Source: Aphodosoma sp045600865
GTDB taxonomy: Bacteria > Bacteroidota > Bacteroidia > Bacteroidales > Paludibacteraceae
Assembly: GCA_045600865.1 (NCBI GenBank)
Contig: JAZRYS010000211.1
Location: 1 to 32,731, forward strand
Direction: 5' to 3'
DNA: 32,731 nucleotides
The translations under genes and the position numbers were made by a program. The first letter of the stretch is position 1; each line of letters starts with the position of its first letter. This document shows positions 1-6,624 of the stretch, one piece after another. Below the pieces are notes generated by a model that worked only from the letters and a program-made list of their open reading frames with translations, did no database searches and was not told the DNA's origin.

Positions 1-24
1 TTGAAAAATAACACCATAGAAAGT

Positions 25-42
25 CGTTAAGAATTTTTAACG
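25..42. other. Small AT-rich hairpin near the window start
   Basis: A 6-bp inverted repeat, CGTTAA and TTAACG around a 6-nt loop, is followed by an AT-rich stretch. It could be a weak terminator of a gene lying left of the window, but the stem is short. The rest of 1-100 is AT-rich and I see no gene in it. Confidence 0.25.
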
Positions 43-103
43 CGATTTTATTTCAAAAATTTCATTTCGTGTTAATAACAATAGTAGAGGGCAACCTCTG
101 GAC

Positions 104-131
104 AATTGAGAATTGACGACTAACGACTATG
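104..131 (+). repeat. 7-bp repeat units running into the start codon of the M15 peptidase gene
   Basis: Four consecutive heptamers read AATTGAG, AATTGAC, GACTAAC and GACTATG. The last contains the ATG at 129. The first two match the unit of the array at 6476-6510, so the translation start region of this gene derives in part from a dispersed intergenic repeat. Confidence 0.5.
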
Positions 132-593
132 AAACTGACACAGCATTTTTCCTTGGACGAATTCACTCGTTCCGCAACTGCCAAAGCAAATGGCATTGAC
201 AACACACTGGACACGACAAAGGCGGAAGACCGCATCGTGGTAGAGAATCTGCAGCACCTCTGCCAGACGGTCCTTGAACCGCTGCGTGAACAGATGGGAA
301 TGCCGGTTGTTATTTCGTCAGGATACAGATGCCGTGAGTTGAATAGTCTGGTTGGCGGAGCGAGGAACAGTCAGCACCTGACCGGTGAGGCTGCTGACAT
401 CCAGCCACCGTGCCCCTCGGTTCCGCCGAGGGTAAACGAAGCCCTCAAGCAGTGGTTCCTCTTCATTCAGCAGAACTGCAGGTTTGACCAGCTGATTCTT
501 GAGTCGCAAGGCAACAAACGTTGGATCCACGTCAGTTGCTGCCGCGACGAGAGCAAGAACAGGCAGAGCTGCATGACGAAAAAGGTCTGCTGA
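129..593 (+). CDS. M15-family D-Ala-D-Ala carboxypeptidase-like peptidase
   Basis: This 154-residue protein resembles the small zinc peptidases of the M15_3 type found in phages and Bacteroidota mobile regions, which cut peptidoglycan stem peptides. The visible zinc-site motifs are SGYRCRELN (residues 64-72), SQHLTGEAADI with H83 and D90, and IHVS with H134. There is no signal peptide, so export would need a phage-like or other route. The last 18 residues are Cys-rich and Lys-rich (CC, then three further basic or Cys positions), which is unusual beside the compact core. In Bacteroidota such genes often sit in accessory cassettes with an HU-like DNA-binding protein and a DUF3987 or VirE-type protein; a DUF3987 gene lies at the other end of the window, but nothing here physically links them. 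The start is the ATG at 129; the next possible start would remove the N-terminal helix. Confidence 0.8.
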   Translation: MKLTQHFSLDEFTRSATAKANGIDNTLDTTKAEDRIVVENLQHLCQTVLEPLREQMGMPVVISSGYRCRELNSLVGGARNSQHLTGEAADIQPPCPSVPPRVNEALKQWFLFIQQNCRFDQLILESQGNKRWIHVSCCRDESKNRQSCMTKKVC

Positions 594-594
594 C

Positions 595-689
595 GTCGTG
601 AGTTCGTCGTGACTTCGTCATGACTTCGTCGTGCCTCCGTTCTTGAACGGAGAAACAACGGACATCAAACGGAGGATCAACGGAGGGTC
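595..689. repeat. 11-bp-period repeat array with central perfect hairpin
   Basis: Four 11-mers at 595, 606, 617 and 628 follow GTCGTGACTTC (variants GTCGTGAGTTC, GTCATGACTTC, GTCGTGCCTCC). Four more units begin AACGGA at 646, 657, 668 and 679, again exactly 11 bp apart. Between them lies a perfect 8-bp dyad, CTCCGTTC-TT-GAACGGAG (635-652). CTCCGTTC followed by GCGACGAC recurs at 711-726 and could pair with the AACGGAG and GTCGT units. The rest of the 594-1006 spacer holds no gene I can support; around 745-775 is a run of CTGCG/CTCGCAG-like words in non-coding DNA. Confidence 0.75.
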
Positions 690-1006
690 AAAAATGGATC
701 TTCGGACCAATTCTCCGTTCGCGACGACCATCTGACCTCAATTTCACGCAGAGCTCGCAGAACCCGCAGAAAGAAATCCCCATAATTCTGCGCGTGTTGC
801 CTGAAGGAAAAGTGGGGTTCTCGCCTATTGAATAGATGAACTGCATAAATTTATCATCATCACCTATATACGATGAAGAGAACTCGGACAACATATTCAC
901 CGTTGAAGAGCTAATCACTCCATCCGAACCATACCATAGCTCAAGTGCAATACGGACTTTGTCATCATTCTTGACAAACGTCAAAGATTCATTGTCATGC
1001 GGCACC

Positions 1007-2263
1007 TTATTTCCTGCCGGAATATGCATACCACACCACCAGGGCAATAAGCATATACACAAGCACAAGGGCAAGGAAAGATATGCGCACCTGTACAAGC
1101 GACATCGGCATTGATGCAACGGCTGTTACAATCGTCTGCAGCAACGTGAGCAGAAAATTGAGCGGATAGGCAATCAGGGTTCCCAAATAAGGTATGAGCA
1201 CCATAAATCCGCCAATGAATATTACTGGAACAAGCAATGTCACTGCCAGATTGGTAAGGACGAAATAGAGCGGGAACTGACCGAAATAATATGCCACTAA
1301 CGGTGCTATCAGTATCTGGGCAGAAATGGTAAGACGGATTGCACTATATACAAATGACAAAACGGAATTGAGGTGTTTTTTTGTCAAAGAAATCAAAGCC
1401 ACAGTATCAGGTGAAAACGAACCAATATTAGCCAAATAAGAAGGACTTCCTAATAAAATGAAGCCACTGGATTTTCTATCTTCAAAGAACGGTTTTGGGA
1501 ACAACGGATAGAACACTAGAATTGAGAGAACAGCTGAATAACTGAGCTGAAAGCCAATGTCGAACAATGCAGAAGGAGTGATGAGCAACTGCAAGAAGGC
1601 AGCCATGAAGAGAGCATGAAACGAGCGGTAACGCTCCCCCACCACTTTCATCATAAGCAACACTGAGAACATGAATGCCGCACGGCATACTGAAAGGGTT
1701 AAACCTACAATGGCAGCATAGCCCCAAAGAATGGAGAGTCCAGCAATGGCCGACACATACCTGTTCTGTATCCTACGGATCAAAAATGACACCAACAGAT
1801 AGAGGAACCCGACGTGCATACCGCTGACCACCAGCACATGTGCCACGCCCGATGCACGGAAATTGCTGACCAAATCAGGTGAAAGCACCGTACGTTCTCC
1901 GAGAGTGAGTGCCGAAAGCAGGGGCAGGTTTTCTGAGGCAATTTCTCTTTCAGCGAACAATGTCATCAGTGCGTCCCTTACACCTGAAGATTGAAAGTTC
2001 CGCTCAGTCATAAATAAACCTGACTGGGCAAAAAGAATGCCGTAAGCGACCAAAAGTAGATAGAACAGGCAGATGGAGAGCCGGAACTGTCCACACAGGT
2101 ATAAAATGACAGCGATTACGAAAATTCCTACAACTACAATCAGAGGAACACAGCCAGACACCTGCGGGACAAACTGCGAAAGCAGTATGCCAAAAGACAA
2201 GAAAAGGAACAACCTTACCGAGGTCGTTCCTTTTATATCATCAACAAGTCTGGCGGCAGACAT
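1007..2263 (-). CDS. Short ComEC/Rec2-like competence channel protein
   Basis: ComEC forms the inner-membrane channel that carries single-stranded DNA into the cell during transformation. This protein is a 418-residue polytopic membrane protein. It has the conserved LSALTLGERTVLS (116-128) and the FRASGVAHVLVVSGMHVG (135-152) signature, then a series of hydrophobic helices to the end. It is much shorter than the roughly 700 residues I expect in this phylum. Only a short stretch separates the N-terminal helices (to about residue 80) from the competence core, so the periplasmic OB-fold (DUF4131 soluble part) appears to be missing, and no metallo-beta-lactamase domain follows. The ATG overlaps the TAA of the upstream gene by one base (TAATG), implying translational coupling. 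Either a reduced natural form or a decaying gene; the intact frame favours the former. Confidence 0.8.
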   Translation of the reverse strand: MSAARLVDDIKGTTSVRLFLFLSFGILLSQFVPQVSGCVPLIVVVGIFVIAVILYLCGQFRLSICLFYLLLVAYGILFAQSGLFMTERNFQSSGVRDALMTLFAEREIASENLPLLSALTLGERTVLSPDLVSNFRASGVAHVLVVSGMHVGFLYLLVSFLIRRIQNRYVSAIAGLSILWGYAAIVGLTLSVCRAAFMFSVLLMMKVVGERYRSFHALFMAAFLQLLITPSALFDIGFQLSYSAVLSILVFYPLFPKPFFEDRKSSGFILLGSPSYLANIGSFSPDTVALISLTKKHLNSVLSFVYSAIRLTISAQILIAPLVAYYFGQFPLYFVLTNLAVTLLVPVIFIGGFMVLIPYLGTLIAYPLNFLLTLLQTIVTAVASMPMSLVQVRISFLALVLVYMLIALVVWYAYSGRK

Positions 2264-3105
2264 TATTTTTTCTTGTCGCGAGGATTACGTGCGTCAACAT
2301 CGCCCTTGTATATCCACATGTCTTTCTTGAGCACGTATGAGTCAACGCTCATGTCTGGGCCATAAATAGGCTTGCCATTATCATCACGGCCTATCTCGGT
2401 AAGATGATCAAATATGATTTTCTTTTTCTTCTTGTCGAGCTCAAGGGTCATCTGCACATTACGGCCATACTCGAATACCACGCGTGAACTCTTCTTGCCA
2501 TCTTCGTTCTGGAAGATATTTGCACCAAACTTGACTCCACGCTTGTTTGGAATCATGACATCGATAATCTTATACTGGCGATTGTCGTCTATCGGAGCGT
2601 AGCCAAGCATCAGGTATCCATAATTGTCCTTGACACGTATCTGCGCCATCTTGTAGTAGATGCAGCCATACCATGAAGTCTCTGGAATGTTGCCCTTCAT
2701 ATTGGGGATATACGGAATACCCTGCGCAAGCACGTAAGTTACATTGAATGCACGGTTGAAGCAGAGTGCATAGAATTGCGATGTGTTGTTCTGATCTTTC
2801 AATGGCACATTCCACGAATACATGTGAAGCAGGTTGTCATCTGAAGAGACTGCACCAACGTTTGGAAGAAGGTCAAATTCATACTCGAAAGGGAATTCCG
2901 GATCCATCAGAATCTCGATCATCTCACGCTGGATTGAGTCGGCCATACGTGTAATCTGGTCGTTGTCGTCCATCTGCTCAATTTCAGAGAACATCTCGCG
3001 GATGTTAGCCTCACGTTCCTGCCAAGAGATTTCTGTCAGTTCATCCTGTGCAAAGAGGGAGACAGAAAAAAATGCAACAAGGGCAATAGTAAGTAATTTT
3101 TTCAT
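2263..3105 (-). CDS. Secreted protein of unknown function
   Basis: The 280-residue product starts with a clear signal peptide (MKKLLTIALVAFFSVSLFAQ, cleavage near residue 20). The mature part opens with an acidic helical stretch rich in Glu, Met and Asp (about 21-70), followed by a mixed beta-rich domain with many aromatic residues, and ends in a strongly basic tail (RNPRDKKK). I do not recognise the family; it looks like one of the many envelope or periplasmic proteins restricted to Bacteroidota. It is the first gene of a two-gene operon with the ComEC-like protein, whose start overlaps its stop. A good promoter lies just upstream. There is no lipobox cysteine after the signal sequence, so it is probably soluble in the periplasm or exported. 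Confidence 0.75.
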   Translation of the reverse strand: MKKLLTIALVAFFSVSLFAQDELTEISWQEREANIREMFSEIEQMDDNDQITRMADSIQREMIEILMDPEFPFEYEFDLLPNVGAVSSDDNLLHMYSWNVPLKDQNNTSQFYALCFNRAFNVTYVLAQGIPYIPNMKGNIPETSWYGCIYYKMAQIRVKDNYGYLMLGYAPIDDNRQYKIIDVMIPNKRGVKFGANIFQNEDGKKSSRVVFEYGRNVQMTLELDKKKKKIIFDHLTEIGRDDNGKPIYGPDMSVDSYVLKKDMWIYKGDVDARNPRDKKK

Positions 3106-3133
3106 ATCTGCATGTCATTATTTTTTGCGGCTG

Positions 3134-3164
3134 CAAAGTTAAGGCTTTTTTGCGATATGGCAAA
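3134..3164 (-). promoter_or_regulatory. Bacteroidota-type promoter for the secreted protein-comEC operon
   Basis: Reading the minus strand, TTTG (3161-3164) and TAACTTTG (3134-3141) are separated by 19 bp, matching the TTTG / TAnnTTTG housekeeping promoter pattern of the phylum. The ATG follows about 30 bases downstream. Confidence 0.7.
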
Positions 3165-3171
3165 GGCTTTT

Positions 3172-3208
3172 GCGAAAAAAATTAAAGTGCGGTTATCCGC
3201 CGCACTTT
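3172..3208 (-). terminator. Rho-independent terminator overlapping the nrdJ stop codon
   Basis: On the minus strand, AAAGTGCGG (3200-3208) pairs with CCGCACTTT (3184-3192) across a 7-nt loop and is followed by AATTTTTTT. The 5' arm lies in the last codons of nrdJ and the loop contains its TAA stop, so the coding end and the terminator share sequence. Confidence 0.8.
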
Positions 3209-5736
3209 GAGTATCCACAATTGGAACATTTCACACAGCCTTCCACCATACGGAGAGTTGGCTGACCGCATGAAGGACATACCTGACCTTCAACAAGTTC
3301 ACCATCGTCAACATATTTCTTGAGAGCACGAACCACACCCTCTTTCCATGTGTTAATTGACTCTGAATCAAGTTGCAGACCTGAAACAAGTTTGCATACC
3401 TGCGAGATTGGCATACCATAGCGGAGGACACCTGAAATAAGTTTTGCATAGTTCCAGAACTCCTTGTCGAACTTGTGGGAGAGTCCTTCCATGGTCGTCT
3501 TGTAGCCACGTGAGTTGCGATACTGGAAGTCGTAACGGCGGTTGCCTTCCTCGTCAGTTGTCTTGATTATCACACCTTCGTTGACTGACTTTGGTATGAG
3601 CAGTCCGTCCTCGTCGTCGGCAAGACCGGTGAAAATCTCGTATGGACGTCCCTCTTCGTTCAGTCCTATGAAGGCTATCCACTTGTCCTTCTTGTTCTGG
3701 AAACGGACGACATCACAACGAAGTTCGGCTGGACGTGACATCATAGGCTTGTCAAAGCAGACGCAATGCTTGTCATTATTCTTTTTTTCATCCTCTTTGG
3801 TTGAAGTGAGTACGCCTATGCGTGAACCGTCACGGTATATCGTACAGCCTTTGCATCCACTGCGCCATGCTTCCATATAGAGTTCTGCAACAAGTTCCTC
3901 TGTGGTATCTGAAGGCACATTGATTGTGACAGAGATTGAATGATCCACCCATTTCTGTACGCGTCCTTGCATCTTCACCTTCATCACCCAGTCAACATCT
4001 GCAGATGTAGCATTGTGATATGGCGACTTGGCTACTATAGCATCAAGTTCTTCACGGGAATAAGTGTCTGGATGATTATAGCCGTTGACAGCCATCCAGT
4101 CCACGAGTTTGTGGTGATAGACACGGTATGTCTCCCAGGAATTGCCTTCAGGATCAACAAAGTCAATGTGGGCATTAGTATCATTTGGATTGACCTTGCG
4201 CTTGCGGTTATATACAGGCAGAAAAACTGGTTCAATGCCAGAAGTTGTCTGAGTCATTATGGACGTAGTTCCTGTAGGGGCTATCGTGAGGCAGGCGATA
4301 TTGCGACGGCCAACCTTGACCATGCGCTTGTAGAGGTCTGGGTCTTCCATCTTGATGCGAGATACGAAAGGATTGTGTGCTTCGCGTTTTGCATCATATA
4401 CCTCGAAGGCTCCACGCTCCTCCGCCATTGTGACGGAACTGCGGTAACATTCTACGGCAACTGTGCGGTGAACTTTCTCCGAAAAGTCAATAGCCTCCTC
4501 GGAAGCATAGCGAAGTCCCAATGCTGCGAGCATATCGCCTTCGGCAGTTGTGCCTACACCTGTACGACGCCCCTGAAGAGTACGTGCCTGTATCTTCTGC
4601 CACAACTCGAGTTCGGAAGATTTCACGATGTCAGACTCAGGGTCAGACTTTATCTTTTCTATGATGAGGTCAATTTTCTCAATTTCAAGGTCGATGATAT
4701 CGTCCATCATACGTTGAGCATAACGCACATGCTCGCGGAAGAGATCGAAATTGAACGAAGCCTGACTGGTGAAAGGTTTGTCAACATACGAGAAAAGATT
4801 TATTGCCAGCAGACGGCATGAATCGTAAGGACAGAGCGGAATCTCACCGCAAGGGTTTGTCGATACGGTACGGAAACCAAGATCTGCGTAACAGTCAGGC
4901 ACAGACTCACGTATGATAGTGTCCCAGAAAAGAACTCCCGGCTCGGCAGATGCCCACGCATTGTGTATGATCTTCTGCCAGAGATCGCGCGCATGTATTG
5001 ATTTTGACAACTTGGGATTCTTTGAATTTACAGGCCACTGCTGCACATAACTACGGTCATGCTCAACCGCCTGCATGAACTCGTCATCTATCTTGACAGA
5101 GATATTTGCACCAGTTACTTTGCCCTGCTCAAGTTTTGCATCGATGAACTTCTCAGAATCCGGGTGTTTTATGGATACCGAGAGCATGAGCGCACCACGG
5201 CGGCCACCCTGAGCAACCTCTTTGGTAGAGTTGGAATAACGCTCCATGAAAGGAACTATACCCGTAGAAGTGAGTGCAGAGTTCTTTACAGGCGAGCCCT
5301 CTGGACGTATATGCGTAAGGTCATGTCCCACACCACCACGACGTTTCATCAACTGCACCTGCTCCTCGTCAATCTTGAAGATAGCACCATATGAGTCTGC
5401 CTCGCCGTCAACACCTATGACGAAACAGTTGGAAAGCGAAGATACCTGCAAGCTGTTGCCGACACCAGTCATGGGACCACCTTGAGGAACAATGTATTTA
5501 AAGTGATCCATAAGGTCGAAAAGCATCTGTTCCGACATTGGATTAGGATACTTCTGTTCGATGCGCGCTATCTCACGAGCAATGCGACGATGCATGTCGG
5601 CAGGCGTTTTTTCGTAAAGATTTCCCTCTGAGTCTTTGAGAGCATACTTGTTCTGCCAAACCTGTGCTGCCATCTCGTCACCGCCAAAGTACTCGATACA
5701 AGCCTGTTTGGACTCATTGAAGTCAATTGGAGTCAT
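3193..5736 (-). CDS. nrdJ: Adenosylcobalamin-dependent (class II) ribonucleotide reductase
   Basis: Class II reductase makes deoxyribonucleotides from ribonucleotides using a thiyl radical generated from coenzyme B12, with or without oxygen. The 847-residue protein shows LSNCFVIG (C104), NPCGEIPL (294-301; radical-site C296 and E298), IAPTGTTSIM, a TSCPD-type region late in the protein, and a C-terminal Cys-rich end (CPSCG, CVKCSNCG, KCGG) that fits a zinc ribbon plus redox-active tail. I chose the ATG at 5736. An upstream in-frame TTG at 5820 lies beyond the promoter TAnnTTTG (5764-5771), so it cannot be used from that promoter. It is divergent from the mce-mmd module, also linked to B12 metabolism through methylmalonyl-CoA. 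I see no cobalamin riboswitch. The terminator overlaps its stop codon. Confidence 0.93.
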   Translation of the reverse strand: MTPIDFNESKQACIEYFGGDEMAAQVWQNKYALKDSEGNLYEKTPADMHRRIAREIARIEQKYPNPMSEQMLFDLMDHFKYIVPQGGPMTGVGNSLQVSSLSNCFVIGVDGEADSYGAIFKIDEEQVQLMKRRGGVGHDLTHIRPEGSPVKNSALTSTGIVPFMERYSNSTKEVAQGGRRGALMLSVSIKHPDSEKFIDAKLEQGKVTGANISVKIDDEFMQAVEHDRSYVQQWPVNSKNPKLSKSIHARDLWQKIIHNAWASAEPGVLFWDTIIRESVPDCYADLGFRTVSTNPCGEIPLCPYDSCRLLAINLFSYVDKPFTSQASFNFDLFREHVRYAQRMMDDIIDLEIEKIDLIIEKIKSDPESDIVKSSELELWQKIQARTLQGRRTGVGTTAEGDMLAALGLRYASEEAIDFSEKVHRTVAVECYRSSVTMAEERGAFEVYDAKREAHNPFVSRIKMEDPDLYKRMVKVGRRNIACLTIAPTGTTSIMTQTTSGIEPVFLPVYNRKRKVNPNDTNAHIDFVDPEGNSWETYRVYHHKLVDWMAVNGYNHPDTYSREELDAIVAKSPYHNATSADVDWVMKVKMQGRVQKWVDHSISVTINVPSDTTEELVAELYMEAWRSGCKGCTIYRDGSRIGVLTSTKEDEKKNNDKHCVCFDKPMMSRPAELRCDVVRFQNKKDKWIAFIGLNEEGRPYEIFTGLADDEDGLLIPKSVNEGVIIKTTDEEGNRRYDFQYRNSRGYKTTMEGLSHKFDKEFWNYAKLISGVLRYGMPISQVCKLVSGLQLDSESINTWKEGVVRALKKYVDDGELVEGQVCPSCGQPTLRMVEGCVKCSNCGYSKCGG

Positions 5737-5763
5737 ATTCTTTTCGGATAAGTTTTTCGGCTG

Positions 5764-5771
5764 CAAAGGTA
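5764..5771 (-). promoter_or_regulatory. Promoter -7 box for nrdJ
   Basis: On the minus strand the sequence reads TACCTTTG followed by CAGCC, a match to TAnnTTTG, 28 bases before the nrdJ ATG. A good TTTG element at the usual distance is not obvious, so only the -7 element is called. Confidence 0.6.
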
Positions 5772-5874
5772 GGAAAGTTTTCCAAAACGGGAAACTTTTT
5801 TGATATGAATTTTTCCACAATTGATTTTTTCAAGAATTTATTCTTTTCCAGACCAGCTGGCAATTCTAAATTTC

Positions 5875-5903
5875 CCAGAGATTCCAAGGGGTCCAGAGAT
5901 TCC
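5875..5903. repeat. 11-bp direct repeat in the nrdJ-mce spacer
   Basis: CCAGAGATTCC occurs at 5875-5885 and again at 5893-5903, 18 bp apart. Apart from this, the two divergent promoters and an AT-rich composition, the 5737-6063 spacer holds nothing else I can support. The long minus frame crossing it overlaps the nrdJ promoter and start and is probably not a gene. Confidence 0.5.
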
Positions 5904-5968
5904 TCGTGCAAATTATCCAGTGTTAAAAAACCTAATTTTTGGAATGGTGGAAAATAATCGCATTTTTG

Positions 5969-6000
5969 TTTGGCCAAACCAATAATATTATGTATTTTTG
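5969..6000 (+). promoter_or_regulatory. Bacteroidota-type promoter for mce
   Basis: TTTG (5969-5972) and TATTTTTG (5993-6000) are 20 bp apart, matching TTTG / TAnnTTTG. The TTTG lies in the small palindrome TTTGGCCAAA, which could be an operator. A leader of about 55 bases precedes the mce ATG. Confidence 0.7.
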
Positions 6001-6063
6001 CAGCGGTTGGAAAACAGACAATCTGAAAGATAACACAAACTATAAACTAAAAATAAAAAAGTT

Positions 6064-6477
6064 ATGAAACCAACTCACATTGAGCATCTTGGCGTTGCAG
6101 TGCCAAAGCTTGAGGATGCTATTCCTTATTTCGAGCAGTTGCTCGGCACAAAGTGCTATTCTATCGAAGAAGTTGCTGACCAGAAAGTCCGCACAGCTTT
6201 CTTCAAGGTAGGTCAGACTAAGATTGAGCTTCTTGAGCCAACTTCTCCTGAGTCAACAATCGCTAAATGGCTCGAGAAAAACCCAAGAGGCGGCGTTCAC
6301 CACGTAGCATTCAACTTCGAGGGTGGATTGCAGAAGGTATTGGACGAGGCAGCAGCAAACGAGTGGCAACTTATCGATAAGCAGCCACGCAAGGGTGCTG
6401 AGAACCTGAACATCGCTTTCCTGCATCCAAAATCAACTCACGGAATCTTGACAGAGCTCTGCGAGCAGCCAGAATAA
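6064..6477 (+). CDS. mce: Methylmalonyl-CoA epimerase
   Basis: Mce interconverts (R)- and (S)-methylmalonyl-CoA, joining the B12-dependent mutase to the carboxyltransferase or decarboxylase step of propionate formation. The 137-residue protein has the usual length and the paired glyoxalase-fold (VOC) modules. Likely metal ligands are H8 in HIEHLG, a Glu in KIELLEP (about 54-58), a His of GGVHHVAF (79-80) and E131 near the C-terminus (LTELCE). It is the first gene of the methylmalonyl-CoA module, followed after 147 bp by mmdA on the same strand. It has its own promoter. The 7-bp repeat array that begins at its stop codon may partly separate its transcript from the mmd genes. The mutase subunits are not in the window. 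Confidence 0.93.
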   Translation: MKPTHIEHLGVAVPKLEDAIPYFEQLLGTKCYSIEEVADQKVRTAFFKVGQTKIELLEPTSPESTIAKWLEKNPRGGVHHVAFNFEGGLQKVLDEAAANEWQLIDKQPRKGAENLNIAFLHPKSTHGILTELCEQPE

Positions 6478-6510
6478 TTGACAATTGAGAATTGACAATT
6501 GACAATTCTT
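6476..6510. repeat. 7-bp tandem repeat after mce
   Basis: Five consecutive heptamers read AATTGAC, AATTGAG, AATTGAC, AATTGAC and AATTCTT, starting at the mce stop codon. A further AATTGACAATT lies at 6580-6590. The same units precede the first gene of the window (104-117), so this is a dispersed intergenic repeat family of the genome. Confidence 0.75.
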
Positions 6511-6624
6511 GTGCAAACCGAATGCAATCAAGCTCTGCTTGTTTTGCTGAGGTGCAGCCAAGAATCAACACGCAGTGTTAATTGACAATTTCAGAAATCA
6601 GAAATATTTAACAATTCGATAAAA

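Noticed and set aside
595..689. CRISPR-like array
   Set aside because: Units are 11 bp without spacers and no cas genes are present. The same applies to 15569-15732.
688..1119. Minus-strand frame continuing past the ComEC stop, possible frameshifted C-terminus
   Set aside because: It is in another frame, overlaps the intact ComEC end, and its 3' part is made of CTGCG/CTCGCAG-like non-coding words. I cannot show homology to ComEC.
3940..4821. 293-codon open frame antisense to nrdJ
   Set aside because: It lies entirely inside a well-supported nrdJ and its composition is that of an antisense shadow.
5737..5870. Possible cobalamin riboswitch upstream of nrdJ, suggested by ACCAGCTGGC
   Set aside because: The word only loosely resembles a B12 box, is a simple palindrome, and no surrounding riboswitch helices can be drawn.
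5723..5977. 84-codon minus-strand frame in the nrdJ-mce spacer with plausible amino-acid composition
   Set aside because: It runs through the nrdJ promoter and start codon, its repeated look comes from the 11-bp direct repeat, and the plus strand is also open there.
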